The notes under the pieces were generated by a model. That model was given only the letters and a program-made list of their open reading frames with translations, was not told where the DNA came from and did not search any database. Below are positions 9,831-21,600 of a stretch of 64,000 nt of DNA, piece after piece. This stretch comes from Porites lobata (lineage: Eukaryota > Cnidaria > Anthozoa > Scleractinia > Poritidae). The position numbers were made by a program, and so were the translations under genes. The DNA lies in contig CALNXK010000008.1 of assembly GCA_942486035.1 (NCBI GenBank), positions 705,001 through 769,000 of the forward strand. The letters are read 5' to 3'. Each line of letters begins with the position of its first letter. The stretch's first letter is position 1.

Positions 9831-11380
9831 GTACAACTTGGAAACCGTGAGTGAGGAAACGTTTGAGATGCGGATTACTGGTGAACCAAAGGAGCCGAAT
9901 CTAGAATCCTTTTCGTTGACGTGGTCAGCTAATCACTTATCTGTTTACAACTATTCTCGCCCCTATAGAAGGGTCATCCTCCAGCCAGTGCATTTATCAG
10001 GCATTCGTCAAAGCGTGTGTTCCCACGGCACGGTGGGGTATTTGTCATCAAAAGTTTGCCTGGGGATGCGGCAGTTTTTCATTGTTGAAATTCATAATTT
10101 CCCCATTTCTAGATACAAATCTCCGCCATGTTTCATAAGTCTTATCAGAAAAAGATTTGATCACTAGAAACTCCCGGTTTTGTCAAAAAATTACCCTCCC
10201 CTCCCTTACCAAGAGAAGATATCCTCTCTTTTCGTTATCGCCAGTGAAGAGAGACTTCAGTGGGGTGGTGGTTTTACGGTCAAAGGCTAAGTTTTGGATT
10301 TTTTACAGGTATCAGATAATTCTTTTTTTTTCGTTACGCTTAACAAAATAGCGTAAATGAACTTCCTTTGGTTTCAAAGAGTTAAATACTAATAAAACCT
10401 TATTCTTTATACCTTTAAAGCAAATTCAGGTCTTGGGACAACCTCGGAATTGACTACGCGATTAATTTAGGAAGTATAATATCAGATAGAGTATACTGTT
10501 ATAGTTTGCCACTTATTATATTATACATATAGGCTGTAATGATTATACAGAATGTTGACAGGATATGCCGGACTCCTATATATCCAAACATTATATCTGT
10601 TACCTGCATGGCTCAGAAATCTTACGAGCACAATATCTTTTCTGGAACTTTCTGACTCAGTTCCTTTCTCATCGCATCGATTTGCCCCCAGTGCTTTATA
10701 AAAGCAGAAACTCATAAGGGGTTGAAACGTGTAACTCTCATATGTTTGCTTTGTCCGATGCTCGTGATTATTCATTTTCAAAAGTACCATATTTGGAACG
10801 AGAAGTAGAGATAACTGAGCAATCAAACTTCGTAAACAACGTGACGTAATTTTACTTCAGGTTCCCGCGCACGCTTAAAAAAAATGGCCGACCGACAAAC
10901 GGGGGAAAAACTCCCAAAAGCCGAGAAAGCTTTCAAAGGTTGAAACCAGGAATCGTAACGAAACACTGAGCAGAAATATATTATTGCCTTACCACCCGGG
11001 CCAAACGTAACATTATGAAACCCATTGACGTCCTCGCAACTTCTTGAAGTTGTGACTTCAAAAAACGATGCCTCGTTGACCATCTGCACAGTAAACTTAT
11101 ACTTCAAATAGGTTTTTAAAATTCTTATATTAAAAGTCTAGAATAAACGGTAAACAATATTTTCGAATAAAATTCAATAGCTGCGTATCGAAGAGTGTCC
11201 AAAACTTGAACCTGACATCTTCGCAAAAAGAGATGCGTGTGATGAATGTGAGAAGCATTTAAGATTAAATTCAGCTTGGATGTTGTAGTCACGATCGTGT
11301 TTTGAGCTAATTGTATGAATGAACAAACTCAAAACAATAAACAGAGAAGCCGTTTCTTGAAAATTTTTATTCTTGGGTTG
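9831..11380. other. Region without a supported gene
   Basis: The longer open frames here have no recognisable domains. Poly-T tracts occur near 10320. A stretch of about 35 bases near 10706-10738 recurs inverted near 13353-13386, which indicates dispersed repeat fragments. Confidence 0.35.
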
Positions 11381-11383
11381 TAC

Positions 11384-11945
11384 GTGACGTCACCAAAAAT
11401 CAAACTAAGAAACTATCGATTCTTCTGAGTTTCTACTTTCACGAGGTATTACAGTACCTAAACATCTTTACATACACAAATTTTTGGTTGGAAAGGGTTC
11501 TTCGTTTTGCGAGAGAGGACGCTTGAATTTCCAGGCTTTTGCGTTACGGGGCATTTAGCTGGCGGCCGGGAAAGCTCTTATGTGGGTTAAAAACATTACC
11601 GATTTGGGGAGATTTTGCAATCTAAACATTCCCTGTCTCAGAATAAATATTACTGTAATCTTTATGAGTTCCTCAAGCGAAGAATTCACGCATTAGTAGG
11701 AAAACTCGAAAACAGATGTTTTTGTCGGTATCCGGCGGCCATATTGGTGTTCCTGAAAGGGACACCAACATGTCGTTTCCATACAAAGCTTTATAAATGT
11801 AGGTAAACCGTTTTTCCCAATATCTCGCATTTGAAATATTTCACAGACCTGATTCTTGGCAGGGGTTTTTGTATATTTATCTTTTTTCATTTCCCAGATT
11901 CTAGTCCTTCTGTATTGAATGGTTTGCATTTTTATTTTTCATTGC
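11384..11945 (+). mobile_element. Interspersed repeat of about 560 bp, copy 1
   Basis: This block is shared, in opposite orientation, with 37335-37860. Shared landmarks are gagtttctactttca, cgcttgaatttccaggctttt, gggaaagctcttatgtgggtt, caatctaaacattcc, ctcaagcgaagaattca and gtattgaatggtttgcattttta. It begins with GTGACGTCACC and ends near GCGTGAC, so short inverted ends are possible. No open frame is conserved between the copies. Confidence 0.65.
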
Positions 11946-12080
11946 GTGACAGTGCAAGCCAAGAATTCAAAATCCATAAAAAGTTAATCCTTTAAAGCAA
12001 CTCGGAAAACACTATCTGGATCGTGGATCCGTTCACGCAAGTGAAATCGGCTGAGCACATGGCAAAATTCAACACAAAAT

Positions 12081-12884
12081 GCATCAGTCAATTCCACCTG
12101 CGCCCAGCCCCCCCCCCCCCCCCCCCCAGGCTACTGCGGGGCATTTGCCCGCCTTGTCAGTCCCGGGGGTGGGGCATTTGCAAATTTTGCACTGCCCGGG
12201 GGCCGGGCATTTGCCAACCCCCGGGCCATTCCCGAGCTTTTGACACGCACGCGGTTTCCTATCAGAATATAACTACACAGAAGGTTTTACTGGAAAAAAA
12301 GCAGATTGGCTCATCTGTCAAGGACAGGAATAGATTGTAGAGGGTTATAAAGGCATGTTCTCGATTTTAAATGTATGTATGCATTTCTTCATTGCTTATC
12401 AAGCCAGAATTACATAGCGAAATTGCATGGAGCTATCGATGTGAATCAACGTTTTTTGGTTATTGAATCAAATTTCTGTTGATATTATTTGAAGAACATC
12501 CTTTCATATTTATAAATCTATTCATAACATCTATTAATTTTAATGTCAATAATTTTACATCAATACTAAAACCATAAACTGGTACATGTCGTCACGGCGT
12601 GAAGTCTTAATTAGAATCCTAGCGCTATTGCAAAGGAAGACGTTAATTGAAACAAAAAAATCGCACTTTAAAATGGCACTATTGAGTGTGCGATCAATAA
12701 AAAATGTTGCACTGTTGACGGAGGATGGGGCATTTGCCCTCTTTTTCCTTCCCTACCCCGGGGGATTTGCCAGCTCAAGAGTCCCCACCCCCGGGAATTT
12801 GCCATCCAAGGCAAAAAAAAATGCTAATTCCCCGGGGGTCAGCCCGGGGGGGGGGGGCTGGGCGCAGGTGGAATTGACTGATGC
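12081..12884. mobile_element. C-rich TIR element (MITE-like)
   Basis: The left end reads GCATCAGTCAATTCCACCTG then CGCCCAGC and a long C run. The right end is its reverse complement, GGG run, GCTGGGCGCAGG, TGGAATTGACTGATGC. Both inner flanks carry alternating 'ggggcatttgcc' and CCCGGG words in inverted order (12135-12235 and 12726-12835). The middle is AT-rich, with no transposase. The element is about 804 bp. Confidence 0.8.
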
Positions 12885-12889
12885 AAAAT

Positions 12890-14329
12890 CCATCTCAAAT
12901 CGGGGCACATTTTGTAATTTTTCTTTAGGGCCGAAGAAAAAATTTGTAAAACGTCTATGAAACATTTAAAAATACATAAATTCCGTTTCAAAAACTAATT
13001 GTCTCGGCCATAGAGTGCAAAATGTACCTCAAAATTCAGCAAAAACTTCACTGCCTTGGTTGCATTTCAAAACAGACCATGCGCTCCGTCGTGAATAAAA
13101 CAAGGTTGAATTCCTCGAAGGACGATTTCTTGATGAAAAGCTTCCCTTCCTCCACAAAAAGAAAGCTGAGCATTCTTTTGAACTTTCTCTTTCCATTTTT
13201 TGTCTTTTAACGGTGTATTCTTCACCCTGAAATGCAGAACTCTTGTCTTAAAATACCTGCATGGTGATCGCGCGGCAGCCATTTCGTTGAAAATGGATAT
13301 CTGTTACTACGGTTTCCAAATATGGTAAAAGTGAAAATTCACGAGCATTGAACGCGAGTTACACGTTTCAACCCCTTATGAGTTTCTGATAAAAGGCGAT
13401 GATGGAGACCTTTGGTAGCTCGATGCTTATTGTTTCGTTTGTCATTCTTACGTTTTCTTTCGCTCCGCCAAGCTTGATCAGGCGAGACCATGGTTTTTGT
13501 TCTGTAGTTTAAAACTCATCAGTTGCCTGTTGGCTAGCTGTGCATGAAGTTTCCTCGGAATGAACAACACTCGTGTCTTTTCTCTTTGCCTTAGCTTCTT
13601 ATTAAAGATTTGATCTTACAACTTACCTGCTTTGAAAATGAACATCCAAGCTCTTCAGAGTCCAATGTTTTTATGAAAGGACTGAAAGGGAGCGGAGATA
13701 TGAAACCGTGGATGCAGCTGGTATGCAGGAGGAGTGATATTGATCCGTTGATAACAATACAAAAACAGGTTATAATTTGACAGGTAGCTTTGCTACTGGC
13801 TACTGTCAGCCTCATGGTCGCTGACTCGTCAAATTTGTTGTTTCCACAGCCACAATAAATTGTAAGATTAGCACGCTTCAAAAATAAGTTTCAAACAAGA
13901 CGCTATGGAAGCGTATATTTGGGCGTGATCGTACTACGGGTAAGATACTTTGAACATGCCTTATTGCAGCTAAAGAACTGTCATCATATCTTACCAGAGA
14001 AGAAAAATCCTACTTGCTCCACTTGTTTGCTGAACCACACAACTTATACAGTATGTCCCAATCCACAACAAAAATAGTGTCATTTCAAGACAATGTTTGA
14101 AAATATGCACATCTTCAATGCAGACATGCTTGGAGCCAAATTGCAACATAGGACATAAGTGGTTACAGCCCGGAGAGAAATGTTTATCTCAGCTTTACTG
14201 ATACTGACAGATGTGTTTTCACACCCATCACATTGTACAGTGTATTCCGGTGACTAACAAGGGGAAATAAAGTTCCTTAAATCCAGTATCCACAAGGATT
14301 AATAAGAGAGTAACACATTGCATAAACTG
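12890..14329. other. Region without a supported gene
   Basis: No conserved coding sequence is seen. One minus-strand frame (13591-13881) ends at a perfect splice donor consensus (CAG|GTAAGT, complement near 13625), so an untranslated or first exon is possible but unproven. Copy 2 of the 87-bp repeat lies inside it. Confidence 0.3.
13815..13900 (-). repeat. Copy 2 of the 87-bp repeat
   Basis: Matches 8304-8390 over most of its length (ctgactcgtcaaatt-tgttgttt and aagattagcacgct). Confidence 0.65.
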
Positions 14330-15128
14330 CTATAGCGCAGCACTGTTTAAGTTACCTTTAAGTTCATATATATCCTCATTCCTATGTAGAGTCTGAAAAT
14401 ATTGTACTAATTTATGCATGGATGGTATTTCCAACAATACACGTCCCTTCACTATGACTGTTATGATACATATCTCTAGCATGAGAATCAAATACATCAT
14501 GTCCCCCAGCCTCAATGCTGTAGATACCAACACCAATAATTGCCACGGTTAAAATGAATGAGTTGTAGTTCAGTGCCCGAGAGTGTTTCAAATGCTGTAC
14601 CCTGTCAGTGGCATATGCAGTAGTGATGGATGTTACAAGTATAACTGTCACTGTATTCAAGGTGGAAAAATTGCTCAAACACTGTAACCATTCCTGGCAA
14701 TTCTGTTAACATTGACATAGATTGTCTGCAAGCAGTGACAGACCAGAATATAATTGAATACCAACAATCATTATTTGAATCATATCATCAACTGAAGTAG
14801 TCTTTGTTATCTTACCGTGAATTAAAGCGCACAGACTCAATGCGACACATTGTTGTCCAGCATTTTCCTCAAACTCTGTAACATTTCCTTGACAGTATGG
14901 AGCATTAATTGCTTTTGCAGCATCTATATAAACTGAAGGTCCTGAATTCTTCCATATATCAGTAGAAAGCTTAAATTGGCCAAAATTAACCCTGTGATTC
15001 AAACTGTTGTAAGCACTATAAAATGGATAATTGCATGTACAGAGAGGCAAATTCTTACTTAAAAGCCTATTAGGATATCTCACTCTACTTAAATCGCCTA
15101 TGCTTTCATGCTTAGATGACAGATACAC
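14330..15128 (-). pseudogene. Mobile-element protease-like pseudogene (OTU/C76-like)
   Basis: Three overlapping minus-strand frames read as one decayed protein. The first (15128-14706) has NAPYCQGN and then NAGQQCVALSLCALIHG, with a candidate catalytic Cys after Gln-Gln. The second (14678-14412) has GIYSIEAGGHDVFDSHARDM, with a candidate catalytic His in the D-S-H-A-R motif. The third (14536-14330) gives MHKLVQYFQTLHRNEDIYEL. This layout is what I know from large eukaryotic mobile elements that carry an OTU-like or herpesvirus-C76-like cysteine protease domain of unknown role. Frameshifts between the pieces show it is dead. No transposase or helicase partner is found beside it. The family call is by motif pattern only. 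Confidence 0.45.
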
Positions 15129-15164
15129 CTTCCCTCGTTTACGAACTAGTTTTGGAGTTGCCCC

Positions 15165-15385
15165 TTAACCCTTTAAGTCCCAATAGTGACCAACATCAAT
15201 TTTCTCCCAGTGATATCCATACAATGTCAAGAGATTAGGTTATGAGAATTAATTAAATGATCACCAAAGAGAAAATGCTTTGATCTTTTATCAAACTCTC
15301 TCAACTTATTCTTTAAAGAAATGTATAGAGATCAGTTTGGAGAATTTGCTTGTGGAACAGTCACTTCTGTACCTGTTTTTAAAAG
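15165..15385. repeat. Dispersed cnidarian-type repeat
   Basis: Begins TTAACCCTTTAAGTCCCAAT followed by 'gtgaccaacatcaattttctcc', a block I recognise as recurrent in coral DNA. It has no coding potential. Its boundaries are estimated. Confidence 0.4.
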
Positions 15386-15560
15386 TGTAAACCTTTTCTA
15401 TTTTTAACGTAACAATGAATTTCAGACGACAATGGTGCATTTTTCCGAATACTCTTCCATACAAAAAGTGTCACTTTTCGTGTTTTCTGTAACAAAGATT
15501 TTAATTTGTTCATCGATCGGTAGTCTGCTAGGTGCATGACGGTAACCGGTCATTTTGTAC

Positions 15561-15640
15561 CATGGTCAGATCGTTCCAATCAATAGTCAGCTGACTCAGA
15601 TCGTTCCATAAAATAGTCAGTTCGTTCCACACATGAAAAG
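15561..15640 (+). repeat. Short tandem array with GATCGTTCCA core
   Basis: Three imperfect units carry (a/g)GATCGTTCCA..AATAGTCAG; the third reads AGTTCGTTCCA. Unit length varies around 27-33 bases. Confidence 0.6.
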
Positions 15641-17640
15641 TCAAGAAAATCCTTCTAAATTTGTTGAGTGAACTTTATCGAGAAGAAAAACGTTTCGTTC
15701 ATACCACAAGCTGATAAAATAATAATCGATCCAAAGTCGATTCATATAATTGGATCCATCCTAAATCGTTTGAAAACAAACAAGAGAAGACACGGGCTTT
15801 AACATTTAAACCGCCGCTTTGAGAGTTTTTGAGCTAGAATCGATCGATGGTTTTGAAAGATATAGCACAACAAGTAAAAACTATGCCGTTCTGAAGGTAC
15901 AGTACTTCGAAGCGCTTGTAACCTAAATATTTCTTTGCAGCGCCCGATTTATGCAAATTTTGACCGCAACACGAGTTTCGAATTACAATCACGATTTTAT
16001 GGTAATTTGTTTTGCCGAAAATAACATTGACTAACCTGATTTAAACCAACTCAATTGTGCAACGCAAATGAGGTAAAAATACTGAAGATTCGGATTAACT
16101 TTTGAGATCGTAAAAGTGCGATAAAGTGCCATGCTAGCAGAGCTTTCTTTCCCACCTCTTACCTTGTACAAGACGTTCGCATGGCAGACATTCACCTCGC
16201 TTCGCTTGTTTACGTTAGCACGTATTGCGTGCCCATTGCACATTTGCGTCAAAACAAGCCGTTTCCATTACTCTATTTGGGCCACGCCCAAATAATAACC
16301 CAAGGTCAAAAAATGTTTGACACTGGATATAACTTTAACTGGTTACACACTTACATAGAGGACTAAGAACGAGTGAGATGGACTGGGATAAGTAAAAACC
16401 AAGCTTATTTCGGTCCGGACCTCGGAAGTGGGCTAACATATTTGGCGACCCCTGCCAGGACTTGCCTGCGTCGTAATAGAGGTTTTTCTTGCTCTCTTTT
16501 TGCGTAGCTTATGGAGTGCATGGAGTTTTCTACACTTTGACTGAGCAAATTTTTTTTGCCGCTTGGAGTCTCACGTTTAGAGGCTATGAAGCTGGTCTGT
16601 TCCTTGCATATTGAGTAATTAGTTACTGTGGTTTATGTTTCGGCAAATGTTTTCTGACAGGATGTGATCACGGATGCTGTTTCTTTTACCTCTGTTGAAG
16701 CCTTAAGCTTTGTTATTGTGGCTAAATAACCTTAGTCTCTTTGGTTTTCTCCTAAATGCCTGGACCTGAATAGCTACATGGCTGTAGTTTTTTTTTTGTG
16801 GCCGTGAATATCATGATTTCCTACTTTGTTTTGACGCTAGAGCTGCTCTTTCATTGTTTACTGTAAACGACCTTGCCAACTCCCATCTGTGAATTTTGGC
16901 ATATCACTGCGCTCAACCGTCACTCACACGTAAGAATTAGGCCAATCGTGAGGCGCATAAGAAACACGCAAGATACCCGCCTATCAGAAACGCTCACATA
17001 TGTCCTTGCGACTCTGCAGAATATGTGCACTAATTCGCAGACGGACTACATTTACGAGTGTGTGGGAAAATGGAACCGTTTATGGCGGCCCAAATGTGAT
17101 TAGTTCATTCATCTGCTTTGGCCTTGTTTCAAAACAAGACTTTCAAGAGCTATATCTCACTCATAAATTGTAACCGTTTTTTTCGGAAAGTTCCCCGTAT
17201 AACAAGTACGGACAGGTGCGATGATGCTGCAGCAGAAGAAAACGACAAGAGAGAACTTATTAATCACCCAGAAAAATTAGGTTAAAACATTATGATTCCC
17301 ATTCTGTCTATGCAGCATTGAAAGTTTAATGGTGAGTGCCAGGAATGAAAGTGAAAATGATTCCAATATAATACAATCCATTTCCATTAAAAAGAAAGGG
17401 CTAAGTATTAGCCTAAACCAGGTGGAAAAACAAACATTCTTACTCGACACTCGATCGCTTAAGTTAACATCATATCTTTTTACATCATCCTTAGATTCCA
17501 GGCAACGGTCAAGTCCATCACACTCGTTTTTAGTCCTCTACATGCATTTCTCCCTCTAAAAGAAAATGTTGTCCTCAACATTACCTCCACACATGTCCAA
17601 TACTCTCGACCAGATTCCATTGGACAAAACCTGGAGTCCG
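15641..17640. other. Region without a supported gene
   Basis: No coding exon can be supported. Near 16439 the words 'tttggcgacccctgccagg' resemble a primer-binding site following an LTR end, but no LTR pair or gag-pol coding is visible. The open frames are short and without motifs. Confidence 0.3.
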
Positions 17641-17743
17641 ACGGAGTCTAGTCGAAAAATGAAACCGGAAGTTCAGTAGAGTCCACTTGAGTTACCGGAA
17701 GTTTAGTCATGAGATGAAACCGGAAGTGTAAACAATACTTAGT

Positions 17744-18000
17744 GGAGGGTTGGAAAGTCGTCCGATGGAGTCCATCGGATCCATTGGAAACACATCGATT
17801 CCGATGGAATCTCAGGAAGTCTAGTCGTGCCATGAGTCAAAACAAGCACACTGCACGTGTAAAATACTTGGAGGAGGGTTGGAAAGTTGTCCGATGGAGT
17901 CCATCGGATCCCTTGGAAACACATCGATTCCGATGGAATCTCAGGAAGTCTAGTCGTGCCACGAGTCAAAACAAGCACACTGCACGTGTAACATAACTCG
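17744..18000. repeat. Two 129-bp tandem units
   Basis: The word ggagggttggaaagt recurs at 17744 and 17873, and the two units are nearly identical. Each contains dyads (ccgatgg-agt-ccatcgg, and attccgatggaat). Because 129 is a multiple of three, both strands stay open across the repeat, producing spurious reading frames. Looser relatives extend left to about 17630. Confidence 0.85.
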
Positions 18001-18660
18001 TTCTTTAAGCCCTAAGTCGAAAATGGCAAGCCTAACAGGCAACAGAACTCGTTCTTAAAGCCATGAGTCGAAACAAGTACGCTACACAAAAAAAATAACT
18101 CGTTCTTAAAGCAATGAGCCGAAACGAGCACGCTACGCGAATGGCATAACGCGTTCTTAAAGCCACGAGTCGAAACAAGCACGGTACCCACGTAACACAA
18201 CTCGTTCTTCAAACCCTAAGTCCTCCGGGCCCTTTATTCGAGACGGACTGGCAAGCTTAAAGCCACGAGTCAAAACAAGCACGGTAAAGCTATGAAATGG
18301 GGCAAAAGCCCTGCGAAACGAGGACAGTACACAAGTAGTAACATAACTCGTGCTTTAAACCTTAAGTCCCCCGGGGCCCTTTATTCGAGACGGACTGGCA
18401 CGCTTAAAGCCACGAGTCAAAACAAGCACGGTAAAAGCTATGAAATGGGGCAAAAGCCCTGCAAAACGAGGACAGTACACAAGTAGTAACATAACTCATG
18501 CTTTAAACCTTAAGTCCCCCGGGCCCTTTATTCGAGACGGACTGGCACGCTTAAAGCCACGAGTCAAAACAAGCACGGTAAAGCTATGAAATGGGGCAAA
18601 AGCCCTGCGAAACGAGGACAGTACACAAGTAGTAACATAACTCGTGCTTTAAACCTTAAG
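18000..18660. repeat. Satellite array: ~51-bp then ~147-bp units (left part)
   Basis: From 18000 to 18210 there are units of about 50 bases with 'aactcgttcttaaagcca' and 'gagtcgaaacaagcac'. From about 18195 a longer unit takes over, with starts at about 18342, 18490 and 18636 (spacing 148 and 146). It contains ctttaaaccttaagtccccc, the word ggccctttattcgagacgg, and gctatgaaatggggcaaaag. The long unit still holds the 'aaagccacgagtcaaaacaagcacgg' core, so it probably grew from the short one. The array resumes at 22954 after an inserted element. Confidence 0.85.
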
Positions 18661-21600
18661 AGCGAATGCACAGAAAAATCGAGCAAACCGTGGCCACAGC
18701 TCAAAACCTAACCTACCCTCATTTTAAGTCTGTAATAAGGTTTTAATGAATTTAGAACACTGCTGAGGTTTAAATTTCAAAATGCGGCCGAATTTGGGAA
18801 TTATTTGAGATTTTCGATTTCAACGGTCTGCGGGCGTAAAATTAGCCGCCGAACACGGCAATATAGCCTAGCGACAGAAATGAGCTGACTTTCATAAACA
18901 AGCGAATATATTGGCAATCTTCCACTTAAATCTCAAAAAACAGATGTTAACAATTTCTAAACAGCACATTTTTTTAGATTTAGAGAATAAAATATCGACG
19001 AACGAGCACAATTTTGAAACGTAATTTGCATAATGCTTATACATACAACAATTTACCACTAAAACCAAAATCGAATTTTCTATATGGGGGAATTCTCCAA
19101 ATCACCCCAAATCCCGCTTACTACCTAATGAGATATGGTACTTCAACATTATCTGAAAGTTAGTCTGGTGTTCTTGCGAACGCTTGTAAAATAGACTGAT
19201 TATTTTGAGGTTATTTCGCCCCAAACAACCGCTAATTGACCCCAGGGTCAACTGACACGTGCACGTCACCTTAGTTTTATGCGTCGATTTGAGCTCGTTA
19301 AAAGGGAGAAACTAACAAGATTCTTTTAATATGTACCTGTTTTAATGAAATACACGCAATCTTCAAATGGAGAGGCCGTTAAATGGGTAATTTCTGTTCT
19401 TGAGATCTTGTAGATTGTACCATGGCGTCTGCGAGTGGACCTGAGTCTAGGTCTGTTTTCCCGTGGCTGCGAAATCAGAATAACATCATGAAATAATTCT
19501 CGCTCGAACCTTCGTAAATGAATCAGCTTTGCAGTGCCTTACCTGCGATAAAAAGTGGGCCGAATAGGAAAACATTCTATAAGCGCAATTTGGATCCTTT
19601 GCAGCACATAGTGTATTTGCTAAGCGGCGATGGTATCAATGACTTTTTTAAAATTAGTTACTAACCTCCGATTGCGTGACCAGGCAATTATCGATTGTCT
19701 CCTGCGAAAAATAAGTGCACGGGAAACCGAAGCTTTCGGGATACAGTAAATTCATTTTCCTGTATGACCAGGTGTCCTTTTGTCCTATTTTAAAGGCGGT
19801 TAACTAAGATGATTAGCAAACATACTAACTGAATGTTCTGTTCTTCTGATTTTACCCCCAACCACTACGCATGAAAGGCAAATGGATTAAATTTTAAGAT
19901 TCAAGGCGGTTTTAAGGCATGGGTTACCAGTGGATTAGTCAGACTTGTCATAGGGTGCATTGAACAGAAAATTACAGGCATGATATCTCTGCTATTGTAC
20001 GTCCATTAAGTGATTTTCCAGCAAACATTATTTTTTGACTTTTTTACCCCAAACGTTTTCTCCGTTCAATTCTTATCTATGAGATCTAAACTTAGTTAAA
20101 TTTCTGTAATTTGTTGTTAAATGCAATTCTGCAAACAACTAAGTATTTAATTTTGCGTAAAAGCTACATGAAATTGTACTGTTTAGCCGTAAATCATTAA
20201 AAAGAGAAAGCATCATGCTTTCTCTTTTCAAGTCTAGTAGGACTTAAGCATTGGAATTGCTTAAGTCCTAGTAAATGTTCTCCATGTCTACTAAGGAGGA
20301 AAATTAAATAGTTTGCTGTTTTCGAGCCTTGTTCTTGCCCATTGCGGTTTCAAACCAAGGATAGCAGCAAGTCTGTCGTGGTCATATACTGCTACTTCAG
20401 TACAAACGAAGCATAGGCGCACAAGTCAGCGCTTGCGTTTAGTCAGGTGCCGAAAATGAAGTGGAAACTTAACCCCAAGGGCGTCCATGTTCGCTCCGGC
20501 TCGAAAAGGTAGAATCAGTTGTGCAGTAAAAAGTAATGCGAAAAACCTGCGGGGGCTGGGGAAAGAAAGGCGTCTTATTTTTCTTTGGCTTGTTCTATTT
20601 TCGCGACGTGGTACAGGCTACGAAATACTGACAAGCTCAGTACATGTCTTCACCACCGAGAGTCACTTGCCCTTAGCCGGACACTCCCCTCACGTATCAT
20701 GTTTCGTTCCTAAAGTTATTTCAAAGCACAGAACCAAACCTAATCAGCGGCCGAAGGCATATTTTGCAAGAAACTAGTATCCTTGTGCCTATAGGTTCAG
20801 GAACGATTGATTACTACTAGAATTAATAACAGGGTCAGAATTTGAGTGCTATACAATGGGAGGGAAGGAAGAATAGGAAACCGCCGCGCACACCTGTTAA
20901 GTCTTTTATAAACTTTCTCGTCCTGACTGTTTCAAAAAAGGGCGTTGTGGCTGCTATTTAATTTACAGTGTCTGTTGCAGGTGTCGAATTAATCTTACAG
21001 CAACTGGAAACGTGGCCACGCCTGCTGAAACTAAGATTGCTTGTAGGATGAACGGCTATAGTTTGGTATATTCACGAGCGCGTTTTGTCCAGTGAACTGA
21101 GTGCGTAGTGTTTCTTAACGAAGGGATGGGGTGGGTCAAGTGAATAGTTCGGGGAACGTTTGCTCTCTTTAGGGGGGGGGTATATTTGTTGATATCAGGA
21201 GTTCTGGCCTGGATAGAGTCGTTGTAAAGCTATTTTTGCTTCGGAGTATCGGTTTACCGGAAGCTGAGCAAGGAAAAGTCAATGGTGCATTTATGGAATA
21301 ATAATAGAGATTCTCATGGTCTAACAGTGCGAAGGCTCGCATTATAATTCATGATAATTGAAGGTCATAATGTAGAAAAAGCGACTGAAATGGGGGATGC
21401 CATGCAATCCTCTCGGGTGGGGGCGGCGTACCTGGCCTTAACGGTTGCCCCTGCGACAGAAGGCAAGCATGCCCAGATTGTCCACGGGTTGCTAAATGAG
21501 ACCGTCCCTTTCTTAGTACCCGTTCCCTGTCTTATAATTAGACCCGGGCAAATTTCTCGAGATGGCACCATCATTTTGGGCTTAAAGCTTCCAAAGTCCC

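Noticed and set aside
13591..13881. Minus-strand frame ending at a perfect splice donor
   Set aside because: The peptide has no recognisable feature; kept only as a possible untranslated exon.
16437..16460. Primer-binding-site-like 'tttggcgacccctgcc' suggesting an LTR retroelement
   Set aside because: No paired LTR, no gag or pol coding and no polypurine tract could be seen nearby.
17739..17996. Open frames on both strands over the 129-bp repeats
   Set aside because: Explained by a repeat unit whose length is a multiple of three.
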